Shown piece by piece: positions 1-9,147 of a stretch of 64,000 bases of DNA. The DNA lies in the NCBI GenBank assembly GCA_016707895.1, contig JADJGV010000010.1:62001-126000 (forward strand), in the 5' to 3' direction. Both the position numbers and the translations under genes were made by a program. The notes beneath the pieces are model-generated. The model made no database searches, was not told the DNA's origin, and saw only the letters and a program-made list of their open reading frames with translations. The DNA comes from Myxococcales bacterium. GTDB taxonomy: Bacteria > Myxococcota_A > Polyangia > Haliangiales > Haliangiaceae. How positions within the stretch are numbered: position 1 is the stretch's first letter; each line of letters opens with the position of its first letter.

Positions 1-1
1 C

Positions 2-694
2 TGCCGCGACGCGCACCGCCGCGCGTTCGCGAGCGCGGCGCTCCTGGCCGCGGCGCTGCCGCCCGAGACGCCGGCGCCCGAGGTGTGGTCGCGGATCGAG
101 GCGGCGCTGCCGCCGCGGCCGGCGGTCAAGCGCGGCGCGCCGGCGTGGCTCGGGTGGGCGGTGGCCGCCGTCGCCGTCGCGGCCGCGGTGTTGCTGTGGC
201 TCGATCGCGGCGACCGCCGTACGCGCGAGGCGCGCCTGGTGGGCCAGCTGCGCGACCGCGACGCGTCGCTGGCCGCGGTCGCTGGCACGCAGACCGACCT
301 CGCGGGCTGCCGCCGCGATCTCGACGCGCTGCGGGCCAAGGACATCCTCGCCGGCGAGGCGGTCGCGCTGCTCGAGCTACCCGGCACCCAGCTGATCCCG
401 CTCGATCGGCGGGGCCCGGCCGCGCACGAGCTGGCCGCCAACGCGATCTACCACCGCGGCGTGAAGAAGGCCTACGTCGTCGCCGCCAACATCCCGGCCG
501 ACGCCCCGGCCGACGGCTACCGGGTGTGGCTGGTGCGCGGCGGCCAGCGGGTCGCGGCCGGCACGCTGGTCGCCGATGGCGGTCGGGCCATCGTGTCGAT
601 CCCGACCTTGACGCTCGACGACGGCGTGCCCGAGACGTTCCAGCTGGCGCTGGCCTCGGGCGAGATCGTCCTCGAGAGCCAGATCAAGATCTGA
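2..694 (+). CDS. Anti-sigma factor, RskA-type, 5' truncated by the window edge
   Basis: The reading frame is open to the left edge, so the N-terminus lies outside the window. The first visible residues, CRDAHRRAF, look like the last Cys and exit helix of a zinc-binding anti-sigma (zf-HC2-like) domain. Next comes a single membrane helix (about 20 hydrophobic residues, near 165-215), a short coiled stretch, and a C-terminal domain like the extracytoplasmic RskA domain, including GYRVWLVRGG and a final beta-rich part. Such proteins hold an ECF sigma factor at the membrane until a signal releases it. A sigma gene follows 75 bp downstream on the same strand, but a cognate sigma usually precedes its anti-sigma, so the partner may instead lie left of the window. 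Family assignment is good; the partner is inferred. Confidence 0.8.
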   Translation, partial: CRDAHRRAFASAALLAAALPPETPAPEVWSRIEAALPPRPAVKRGAPAWLGWAVAAVAVAAAVLLWLDRGDRRTREARLVGQLRDRDASLAAVAGTQTDLAGCRRDLDALRAKDILAGEAVALLELPGTQLIPLDRRGPAAHELAANAIYHRGVKKAYVVAANIPADAPADGYRVWLVRGGQRVAAGTLVADGGRAIVSIPTLTLDDGVPETFQLALASGEIVLESQIKI

Positions 695-769
695 GCGCGG
701 CTCGGCCCGAGCGCGCCGTTATTTTCGCGCGGCGATCATCCGATCGGCGGGCTCGCCGCGAATGGGGGC

Positions 770-1309
770 ATGACCGCCCCGATCGCTCCCGCCGCCACCC
801 AGCTCGCCGACGACCGCCGCTTCGTGCTGGCGGTCGCCCGCCGCATCGTCGGCGACGTCGACGCCGCCAAGGACGTCGCCCAGGACGCCATGCTGCAGGC
901 GTTCCGCCACCGCGCCAGCTTCCGCGGCGACGCCGGCTACCGCACGTGGCTGTACCGCATCGCGACCACCGCCGCGCTCAGCCACCTGCGCCGCGAGCGA
1001 TCGCTGACCCGCCGCGCGGCGGCCTGCGAGCGCGACGCCGAGCTGCCGCTGGCCGCGCCGCCGCCCACGCCGATCGAGGCGATGACCGACGCCGAGACCG
1101 CGCGCGCGGTCGCCGGCCACATCGCCACCCTGGCCCCGCCCTACCGCGAGATCCTAGCGCTGCGCTACTACGACGGCTGCAGCGAGCGCGAGGCCGCCGC
1201 CGCGCTGGGCGTGTCGACCGCGGCGGTGAAGGTGCGCACCCACCGCGCCAAGCGCGCGCTGCGCGACCGCCTGCCGCCCCAGATGGCGCGCCACGCGCCC
1301 GGCCGCTGA
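770..1309 (+). CDS. ECF (sigma-70 family, RpoE-like) RNA polymerase sigma factor
   Basis: This 179-residue protein has the normal ECF length. Region 2 spans about residues 15-85 (DAAKDVAQDAMLQAFRH, then YRTWLYRIATTAALSHLRR, typical of -10 recognition and core binding). After an Ala/Pro linker, region 4 lies at about 110-170 with the helix-turn-helix CSEREAAAALGVSTAAVKVR, which reads the -35 element. It would redirect RNA polymerase to a stress or envelope regulon. It starts at ATG after a G-rich stretch, 75 bp after the anti-sigma gene, and converges with the Cys-rich surface-protein gene with only 10 bp between the two stops. The regulon is unknown. Confidence 0.9.
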   Translation: MTAPIAPAATQLADDRRFVLAVARRIVGDVDAAKDVAQDAMLQAFRHRASFRGDAGYRTWLYRIATTAALSHLRRERSLTRRAAACERDAELPLAAPPPTPIEAMTDAETARAVAGHIATLAPPYREILALRYYDGCSEREAAAALGVSTAAVKVRTHRAKRALRDRLPPQMARHAPGR

Positions 1310-1319
1310 TCGCAACGGC

Positions 1320-3728
1320 TCACCGCGCGCGGCGGCGCCGCCGGCGCACCAGCGCCAGCAGCGCGAGCGCCGGCCACAGGCTGGGCGCCGTCGCGCCGGC
1401 GCAGCCGCAGCCGCCCCCGGCGAGCCCGTAGCCGTCGGGGATCCCGTCGTTGTCGTCGTCGGGATCGCAGGCGTCGCCGAGCCCGTCGGCGTCGGTGTCG
1501 GTCTGCTCGGGATCGGCGAGGTCCGGACAGTCGTCCGCGGCGTCGATCACGCCGTCGAGATCGCGATCGGGCGTGCACACGTCGGGGCGGCCCACGGTGC
1601 AGGTGGCGCCCGGCTCGACGGTGCAGGCCGGCGCGCAGCCGTCGCCACCGACCGTGCCGCCGTCGTCACAGCCCTCGAGCCCGGCCCGCACGCCGTCGCC
1701 GCAGGTCGTCGCGCACGCGCTGGGGCTGCCGGTGCAGGCCCAGCCGGCCTCGACGGCGCACGCCGCGCTGCAGCCGTCGCCGTCGGTCGCGTCGCCGTCG
1801 TCGCACGCCTCGGCGCCGGCGACGACGCCGTCGCCGCAGCCGGTGGTGCACGCGTCGGGCGCGCCGCCGGCGCAGCTCCACCCCGGCTCGATCGCGCAGC
1901 TCGCGTCGCAGCCGTCGCCGCCGGCCGCGTCGCCGTCGTCGCACACCTCGGCGCCGGCCCGCACACCGTCGCCGCAGGTGGTCGCACACGCGCTGGGCGC
2001 GCCAGCGCAGGTCCAGCCAGCCTCGACCGCGCACGCGCCGCTGCAGCCGTCGCCGCCGGTCGCGTCGCCGTCGTCGCAGGCCTCGGCGCCCAGCACCGCG
2101 CCGTCGCCGCAGATCGCCGCGCACGCGTCGGGCGCCGCGCCGGCACACGTCCAGCCGGCCTCGATCGCGCACGCCGCGTCGCAGCCGTCGTCGGGCGCGA
2201 CGCCGCCGTCGTCGCAGGCCTCGGCCCCGGCGCGCACGCCGTCGCCGCAGGTGGTCGCGCACGAGCCAGCGCCGGCGCCGGTGCAGGTCCAGCCCGGCTC
2301 GGGCGCACAGGCCAGCGCGCAGCCGTCGCCGGCCACGCGGTTGCCGTCGTCGCAGGCCTCGCCGCTGGTGCGGACGCCGTCGCCGCAGGTGTCGGCGTCG
2401 CACGCGTCGCCGACGCCGTCCAGGTCGAGGTCGGCCTGTCCGGCGTTGGCCACCGCCGGGCAGTTGTCGGTGGCGTCGACGACACCGTCGCCGTCGCGAT
2501 CGAGATCGCAGGCGTCGCCCTGCCCGTCGCCGTCCTGATCGTCCTGGGTCGGGTTGGGCGCCATCGGGCAGTTGTCGCAGGCGTCGCCCAGCGGATCGCC
2601 GTCGGCGTTCTCCTGGCCAGGGTTGTTCACCACCGGGCAGTTGTCGACCGCGTCGGTGAGCGTGTCGCAGTCGGCGTCCGACAGATCGATCGACATCGTC
2701 GTCGAGGTCAGGATCTGATCGCCGTCGCCGGTGAACCGCACGTTCAGCACGCCCGACAGGTCGAGCGGCCCGGTCTGGTACAGCTCGTCGGACAGCCGGC
2801 TGTTGGCCGCCGTGCCGCCAGCGGGCTCGGCGCTGGGGCTGTCGCCGGCCACGCCGACCAGCGCGCCGGCGTCGTCGTAGCCGAACGATCCGCCGGTGAT
2901 GAGCGAGTTCCAGTCCTGGGCCGCGCACACCCCGACCTGCCCGGGCGCGCCATCGTCCCGGCCGCCGAGCACGGTGGTGAGCAGCGCGAAGACGCTGCCG
3001 CTGCCCGGCTTGAACTCCAGCCGACCGTTCTGTTCGTCGCTGCACTCGTACATCTCCGAGAACGCGATCGCGGCGTTGGTCGGCGCGCCGCCGCAGGTGG
3101 GCAACCCGGTGACGTTGAACGCGACCGGCGCCGCGACGCCGACCACGAACGTGGGCTGGTAGCTGACGTGGCGGGTCTGGCGGTGGGCCAGATCGGCGAA
3201 CACCACGACCAGCTGTTCGCCGCCGATGCCGGGGCCGCCGGTCTGGAGGTTCAGGTCGGCGTCGCCGCGCTCCTCGACGGGGTAGAGCCCCGAGCCGACG
3301 ATCCCGAACCCGCTGGTCACGTCGTAGACCCGGTAGCCGCTCCCCGCGGCGTTGTTGCGGTCGACCTCGGGCGCGGTCGCGAGCAGCACGCCGTTGAGCT
3401 TCACCTGGGGCGCCGGATCGCCGTTGAAGCCGCCGGTGTACTTCGCGTAGACGGCGAGGTAGGCGCGCTCGATCGTGGCGCCCGCCGGCACGCGCACCGT
3501 GAGCCCCTTGGGCGACGCGGTGAACACGGTCGGCGAGGCCGGGCCGTCGCCGGCGCGGGGCGTCGACACGCCCGCGGTGTCGGTGGCGATGCCGCCGACC
3601 AGGCAACCGCCAGCCTTCAGCCCGGCGAAGCTCGAGGTGTCGAGCGGCGTGCAGCGCTGGGCGTGGGCCCGCGTGGCGAGGCTGCCGACCACGACGAGCG
3701 CGACGAGGAACCCGAGCCGCATGCGCAT
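1320..3728 (-). CDS. Secreted Cys-rich MYXO-CTERM surface protein with DUF4215 and thrombospondin type 3 repeats
   Basis: An 802-residue exported protein. I chose the ATG giving MRMRLGFLVALVVVG because a signal peptide ending at AHA|Q follows at once; an in-frame ATG 15 bases upstream only adds MYDGP. Residues about 25-350 form a beta-rich domain I cannot name. Thrombospondin-3-like calcium repeats (DxDGDG, DNCP) lie at about 353-445. Six DUF4215 modules of about 45 residues (each starting CGDGV or CGDGA, with ACDDG and DGC) lie at about 448-718. One more TSP3 block precedes GGCGC at 772-776, a hydrophobic stretch and a terminal Arg run: a MYXO-CTERM signal, normally cleaved by a rhombosortase with surface display. 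Function is unknown, probably adhesive or structural. Confidence 0.88.
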   Translation of the reverse strand: MRMRLGFLVALVVVGSLATRAHAQRCTPLDTSSFAGLKAGGCLVGGIATDTAGVSTPRAGDGPASPTVFTASPKGLTVRVPAGATIERAYLAVYAKYTGGFNGDPAPQVKLNGVLLATAPEVDRNNAAGSGYRVYDVTSGFGIVGSGLYPVEERGDADLNLQTGGPGIGGEQLVVVFADLAHRQTRHVSYQPTFVVGVAAPVAFNVTGLPTCGGAPTNAAIAFSEMYECSDEQNGRLEFKPGSGSVFALLTTVLGGRDDGAPGQVGVCAAQDWNSLITGGSFGYDDAGALVGVAGDSPSAEPAGGTAANSRLSDELYQTGPLDLSGVLNVRFTGDGDQILTSTTMSIDLSDADCDTLTDAVDNCPVVNNPGQENADGDPLGDACDNCPMAPNPTQDDQDGDGQGDACDLDRDGDGVVDATDNCPAVANAGQADLDLDGVGDACDADTCGDGVRTSGEACDDGNRVAGDGCALACAPEPGWTCTGAGAGSCATTCGDGVRAGAEACDDGGVAPDDGCDAACAIEAGWTCAGAAPDACAAICGDGAVLGAEACDDGDATGGDGCSGACAVEAGWTCAGAPSACATTCGDGVRAGAEVCDDGDAAGGDGCDASCAIEPGWSCAGGAPDACTTGCGDGVVAGAEACDDGDATDGDGCSAACAVEAGWACTGSPSACATTCGDGVRAGLEGCDDGGTVGGDGCAPACTVEPGATCTVGRPDVCTPDRDLDGVIDAADDCPDLADPEQTDTDADGLGDACDPDDDNDGIPDGYGLAGGGCGCAGATAPSLWPALALLALVRRRRRRAR
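1575..2387 (-). repeat. Six tandem DUF4215 modules (about 135 bp each)
   Basis: Within the surface-protein gene, modules start at residues 448, 494, 540, 585, 631 and 676. Modules 1-5 of the series look very similar at DNA level, with recurring GTCGTCGCA and CCGTCGCCGCA on the + strand, which suggests recent expansion by unequal recombination. Each module has six or more cysteines that probably form local disulfides. Confidence 0.8.
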
Positions 3729-3798
3729 CGGGCCATCGTACACCGCGGCGCCTCGGCCACGGGCGCGGGGCCCGGCGAGACGCGCGGCGCGGCGCCGC

Positions 3799-4515
3799 TC
3801 AGTGCACGCCGAGGTACGCCTTGCGGATCGCGTCGTCGGCGGCCAGCGCGGCGGCCGGCCCCGACGTCACCAGCGTGCCGACCTCGAGCACGTGGCCGAC
3901 GTCGGCCACCTTGAGCGCCATGTGCGCGTTCTGCTCGACCAGGAGGATCGTCGTGCCCTCCTTGGCGATCTGCTTCACGATCTGGAAGATCAGCGCGACG
4001 ATCTGCGGCGCCAGGCCCAGCGACGGCTCGTCCAGCAGCAGCAACCGCGGCCGGGCCAGGAGCGCGCGGGCGATCGCGAGCATCTGCTGCTCGCCGCCCG
4101 ACAGCGTGCCGGCGTTCTGCTGCAGGCGCTCGCGCAGCCGCGGGAACAGCGTCAGCGCGTGCTCGCGATCCTTGGCGACGCCGGCCTTGTCGGTGCGCAG
4201 GTAGGCGCCGATGTCGAGGTTCTCCTCGACCGACAGGTTGGCGAAGATGCCGCGGCCCTCAGGCGCGTGCGACAGGCCGCGGGCGACGATCCGGTGCGGC
4301 GCGACGCCGAGCAGGCTCTTGCCGGCGAAGCGGACGTTGCCGCGGGTCGGCTTCACCAGGCCGCTGATCGCGCGCAGCGTGGTGGTCTTGCCGGCGCCGT
4401 TGGCGCCGATCAGCGTGACCACCTGGCCCTCGTCGACGGCGAAGCTGACGCCGCGCAGGGCCTGGATGCCGCCGTACGCGACGTGCAGGTCGTCGACCTC
4501 GAGCAGCGCGGTCAC
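3799..4515 (-). CDS. livF: Branched-chain amino-acid ABC transporter, ATP-binding protein LivF
   Basis: A 238-residue ATPase, the usual LivF length. Walker A is GANGAGKTT at residues 37-45, the signature is LSGGEQQ, Walker B is LLLLDEP followed by SLGLAP, and the switch His lies in LLVEQNAHMAL. With LivG it powers import of Leu/Ile/Val or related amino acids through LivH and LivM. The start is GTG, whose GTGA overlaps the livG stop, so translation is probably coupled. It is the last gene of livHMGF. Longer in-frame extensions upstream are just livG read in another frame. Confidence 0.95.
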   Translation of the reverse strand: MTALLEVDDLHVAYGGIQALRGVSFAVDEGQVVTLIGANGAGKTTTLRAISGLVKPTRGNVRFAGKSLLGVAPHRIVARGLSHAPEGRGIFANLSVEENLDIGAYLRTDKAGVAKDREHALTLFPRLRERLQQNAGTLSGGEQQMLAIARALLARPRLLLLDEPSLGLAPQIVALIFQIVKQIAKEGTTILLVEQNAHMALKVADVGHVLEVGTLVTSGPAAALAADDAIRKAYLGVH

Positions 4516-5350
4516 GCGCCGATCTCCCCGGCGGTCGGCGCGGGCTCGTCGGGCACGCCGAGGTACGCCTCGATCACCGCGGGGTTCGACTGGATCGAGG
4601 CGGGCGCGCCGCGGGCGATCGTGACGCCGTGATCGATCACGGTGATCTGCTCGCAGATGTCCATGACCAGGCCCATGTCGTGCTCGATCAGCAGGATCGA
4701 CACGTCGAACTGGGCGCGCAGCGACTGGATGAGGCCGCGCATGGCCTTCTTCTCGACGGTGTTCATGCCGGCGACCGGCTCGTCGAGCAGGAGCACGGTC
4801 GGCCTGGTGGCCAGCGCGCGGGCGATCTCGAGCCGGCGCTGGTCGCCGTAGGGCAGGCTCTTGGCGATCTCGTCGGCGCGGTGGGCGATGCCGAGCACGT
4901 CGAGCAGCTGGCGGGCGCGCGCGCGGATCTCGGCCTCCTCGCGCAGGTACAGCGGCGTACGCAGGAGGCTGCGCCACAGGCCCGAGCGCGCGCGCACGCC
5001 AGCGGCGATGCGCACGTTGTCGAGCACCGACAGGTCGCCGAACAGCCGGATGTTCTGGAACGTGCGGACCAGGCCGGCCTGGGCGATCTCGGACGGCTTC
5101 TTGCCCGTCATCGGCTGGCCGCCGACGTGGACCGCGCCGGCGTCGGGCTTGTAGACGCCGGTCAGCAGGTTGAAGACGGTGGTCTTGCCGGCGCCGTTGG
5201 GGCCGATCAGGCCGTGCAGCCCGCCCTTGGGCAGCTCGAACGACAGGTCGGTGACCGCCTTGAGGCCGCCGAACGACTTCGCCAGCCGCACCGCGGCGAG
5301 CGCGGGCGCCGGCCGGGCGACCGACAGCGGCGCGACGGGCGCGGCGGCGG

Positions 5351-5354
<4 letters not shown>
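4512..5354 (-). CDS. livG: Branched-chain amino-acid ABC transporter, ATP-binding protein LivG
   Basis: A 280-residue ATPase with Walker A GPNGAGKTT at residues 51-59, the LivG-type signature SLPYGDQRRLEIARAL, Walker B TVLLLDEPVAGMN and LLIEHDMGLVMDICE. It carries about 20 Ala/Pro-rich residues before the fold begins at LAAVRLAKSFGG. The GTG start overlaps the livM stop by four bases (GTGA) and its own stop overlaps livF in the same way. That string of 4-base overlaps supports a single coupled operon and fixes both starts. Confidence 0.95.
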
Positions 5355-6531
<1,177 letters not shown>

Positions 6532-6535
<4 letters not shown>

Positions 6536-7452
6536 ACCTTCTCCACGGTGGGCGTGCCGAGCAGGCCGGCCGGTCGGAACAGGAGCATGACGATCAGCAC
6601 GCCGAACACGAACAGGTCGGGCATCTTCGACGACACGTAGCCAGCGCCGAACACCTCGATGAACGCGATCAGGACCGCGCCCAGGACGGCGCCGCGGACG
6701 TTGCCGATGCCGCCGACCACCGCGGCCACGAACGCCTTGAGGCCGAGCAGCATCCACAGCGCGTCGGCGGTCTGGTTGAGCTGGCGGTACTTGAGGCCGT
6801 ACAGCACGCCGCCGGCGGCGGCGAGCGCCGAGCCGATCATGAACGTGATCGACACGACCTTGTCGACCGGCACGCCCATCAACGCGGCGGTCTGCTCGCT
6901 CCACGACACCGCGCGCATGGCCTGGCCGAGCTTGGTGCGGAACACCAGCCACTGCAGGGCGATGACCAGCGCGATGGTCAGGACCACCAGCACGACGTCG
7001 ACCCACGGCACCTGCACCCCGGCCAACTTGAACAGCGGCGCCTCGGACAGGAGCCGCGGCATCTTGACCGGGTCCTTGCCGAACAGCGCCTGGAGCTGGC
7101 CGGCGTTCTGGAGCAAGAGCGAGACGCCGATGGCGGTGATGAGGACGTTGAGGCGCGGCGCCTTGCGCAGCGGGCGGTACGCGAGCCGCTCGATCGTGAA
7201 GCCGAGCGCGGCCGAGGCGGCCATCGCCAGGACCATCACCACCGGCATCGCGAAGACGGGGGAGCCGGTGCTAGCCCAGCCCAGCGCGCCGGCGATCGCG
7301 AACGCGATCCACGCGCCGAACGTGACGACGTCGGAGTGGGCGAAGTTGATGAAGCGCAGGATGCCGTAGACCAGCGTGTAGCCGAGCGCGATCAGCGCGT
7401 ACAGGCTGCCCAGCGTGAGCGTCTGCAGGAGGAGCTGGACGAACTTGGTCAT
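6532..7452 (-). CDS. livH: Branched-chain amino-acid ABC transporter, permease LivH
   Basis: A 306-residue permease, normal LivH length. It begins MTKFVQLLLQTLTLGSLYAL and has the conserved GYTLVYGILRFINFAHSDV, IGVSLLLQN and LFRPAGLLG motifs, with about eight membrane helices. It is the first gene of the coupled livHMGF run. The expected binding-protein gene livK is not adjacent: it lies about 1.7 kb upstream on the same strand, beyond an oppositely oriented HNH endonuclease gene. Confidence 0.95.
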
Positions 7453-7583
7453 GCGGGCCGGGCCGGCGGGCCACGCCGGGGTGGCGTCTCTATAACGTCA
7501 CCGGATTCCGGCCGTCTAGCGGCTGGGCCGGGATCGCGCGGGAAGGCGGACGGCCGGGCGGCCGCGGGCGCGGCTGGCCGGGG

Positions 7584-7605
7584 CCGGACAGCCGCGGCTG
7601 TCCGG
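7584..7605. repeat. Perfect 22-bp palindrome with CCGGACA arms
   Basis: The left half CCGGACAGCCG is exactly the reverse complement of the right half CGGCTGTCCGG. The same CCGGACA/TGTCCGG arms recur at 7630-7655, 12829-12876 and 22795-22811, always between genes. It could be a protein-binding site, a terminator-like hairpin or part of a dispersed element. Confidence 0.65.
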
Positions 7606-7737
7606 TGTCCGGGCCGGATGGCCGGATTTGTCCGGGATCCGGACGATGCCGGACAGCGTGAGGTCGAGATCGCGAGGGGTTGCGCGTGGCCCGCGGCTTG
7701 CTGTGCCCGCGGTGGCTGGACGGTCGCCTTGCGCGAC

Positions 7738-7745
7738 GGGAGGAG
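7738..7745 (+). promoter_or_regulatory. Strong Shine-Dalgarno site deciding the HNH gene start
   Basis: GGGAGGAG sits six bases before ATG 7752. It favours that start over the upstream in-frame TTG at 7680. Confidence 0.75.
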
Positions 7746-7751
7746 TTGCAG

Positions 7752-9128
7752 ATGCTGGATGGAGCCCCGGTGGCGGTGGAGTGCGGTGACGAGGCAGCAG
7801 CGTGCGCAGCGGCGGCGTGCGCGGCGGCGGCGGTCGAGGCAGCGCCGGGCGACGAAGCCGCGCGTGCCGACGCGCCGCTTGTCGACGCCGAGCCGGGCGA
7901 CGCGGCGGACTGGCAGGTGGCCGATCGTGCTCTACGTCGGATCGCGGCGCGGCGCGCGGCACTCGACATCGAGGAGGCCGACTGGCTGTTGCGGGGCCTG
8001 GCGGCGGAGGTGCACCGCCATCGGGGGTTCGCGTCGTTCGCGGAGTACCTCGAGCGCGAGCTCGGCTACGCACCGCACACCGCGCGAGACCGCGTGCGGG
8101 TGGCCCAGGCCTTGCCGCAGCTGCCGGCGACGCGCGCCGCCCTGCAGCTGGGCATGCTCCCGTGGAGCGCGGTGCGTGAGCTGACGCGGGTCGCGACGGC
8201 GGACACCGAGCAGAAGTGGCTCGACGCCGCGGCGAACCGGACGGTGCGTGAGATCGAGGACGCCGTGCGGGGCCGCCGGCCGGGGGACAGCCCCGACACC
8301 CCGCCGGCGCCCGACGCGCGCACCCAGGTGATGCGCATGGAGCTGGCGCCCACCACGGTCGCGCTGCTGGCGGAGGTGCGCCGCGACCTCGAACGGCGCA
8401 CCGGTCAGGCGCTGTCTGACGACGAGGTCCAGGTCGCGCTGTGCCGCATGTACCTCGCGGGGGGCGGTGGCGAGCCGTCGCCCGACGGCGAGCCCACGCA
8501 CAACCAGCCGCCTCACCAGATCGCCATCACGACCTGCGCGACCTGTCAGCGGGCGTGGCGTGACGTCGCGGGGCGGACCATCGAGATCAGCGCGACCGAG
8601 CTCGAGCAGGCGAGCTGCGACGCGACCCACGTGGGCCGCGTGGATGGGGTCGCGCCCGAGCCGCTCACTCGCTCGATCCCGCCCGCGACGCGGCGAGCCG
8701 TGCTGCGGCGCGACCGCGGGCGATGCGTCGTTCCCGGTTGCCGCAACTCGCGCCATGTCGACGTCCACCACGTCGTGCCGCGGGCAGTCGGGGGTGCCCA
8801 CGCCCAGGCGCTGCTGGTGACGATGTGCTCGACCCATCATGGCGCCGTGCACCACGGCCGGCTGTGGCTCGAGGGCGACGCGATCCGCGGCCTCTCGTTC
8901 ACCCACGCCGACGGCCGGCCCTATGGGCAGCTCCCCGCCGACGACGCGCCGCCATCGCCACCGGGTCGTTCCGATGACGCGACGGTTCGCGCGACGCTCA
9001 TCGAGCTCGGCTTCCCCGCCACGATCGCGACCGCCGCATGCACTCGCGGCCGGGCCCACGTGGGCCGCGGCGCCACGCTCGAGACGCTGATGGTGGCCGC
9101 GTTGCGAGCCTGCCGCGCGCCGTCCTGA
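7752..9128 (+). CDS. HNH endonuclease-family protein (13E12/DUF222-like) interrupting the liv locus
   Basis: A 458-residue protein. After about 60 low-complexity Ala/Glu/Asp residues, a helical domain (about 60-220) resembles the DUF222-type region of 13E12 repeat proteins. The HNH domain near residues 325-375 has RRDRGRCVVPGCRNSRHVDV, then HHVVPRAVGG and MCSTHHGAVHHGRL, giving the zinc cysteines and the catalytic His. The last 45 residues (ATVRATLIELGF onward) look like a small helical UBA/RuvA-C-like domain, which is inference. It is likely a DNA-cutting enzyme of a dispersed, semi-mobile family. It lies opposite to livK and livHMGF and converges with livK (19 bp between stops). Confidence 0.85.
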   Translation: MLDGAPVAVECGDEAAACAAAACAAAAVEAAPGDEAARADAPLVDAEPGDAADWQVADRALRRIAARRAALDIEEADWLLRGLAAEVHRHRGFASFAEYLERELGYAPHTARDRVRVAQALPQLPATRAALQLGMLPWSAVRELTRVATADTEQKWLDAAANRTVREIEDAVRGRRPGDSPDTPPAPDARTQVMRMELAPTTVALLAEVRRDLERRTGQALSDDEVQVALCRMYLAGGGGEPSPDGEPTHNQPPHQIAITTCATCQRAWRDVAGRTIEISATELEQASCDATHVGRVDGVAPEPLTRSIPPATRRAVLRRDRGRCVVPGCRNSRHVDVHHVVPRAVGGAHAQALLVTMCSTHHGAVHHGRLWLEGDAIRGLSFTHADGRPYGQLPADDAPPSPPGRSDDATVRATLIELGFPATIATAACTRGRAHVGRGATLETLMVAALRACRAPS

Positions 9129-9147
9129 TTCGGCGCGCGGACCGGTG

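Larger units (their letters stand above)
7453..7751. other. Intergenic region between livH and the HNH gene, rich in TCCGG inverted repeats
   Basis: About 300 bp of divergent intergenic DNA, the largest gene-free stretch here. It should hold the promoters for livH (-) and the HNH gene (+), but I see no clear -10/-35 boxes. It contains a perfect 22-bp palindrome at 7584-7605 and further TCCGG/CCGGA motifs at 7600-7665. A TTG-initiated extension of the HNH frame enters the right part from 7680 but lacks a ribosome site. Confidence 0.6.

Noticed and set aside
1575..2387. Repeats considered as a CRISPR or mobile array
   Set aside because: They are in-frame protein modules with conserved cysteines and no spacers.
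1450..2538. A plus-strand frame rich in Ser-Pro-Gln repeats
   Set aside because: The repeats are the antisense image of the DUF4215 modules on the other strand, where Cys spacing and signal/sorting sequences prove the coding frame.
4516..4977. Upstream extension of the livF frame
   Set aside because: Arg/Pro-rich shadow of livG; the LivF fold begins at GTG 4515, fixed by the GTGA overlap.
7680..7751. TTG start at 7680 for the HNH gene
   Set aside because: No ribosome site there; GGGAGGAG lies six bases before ATG 7752.
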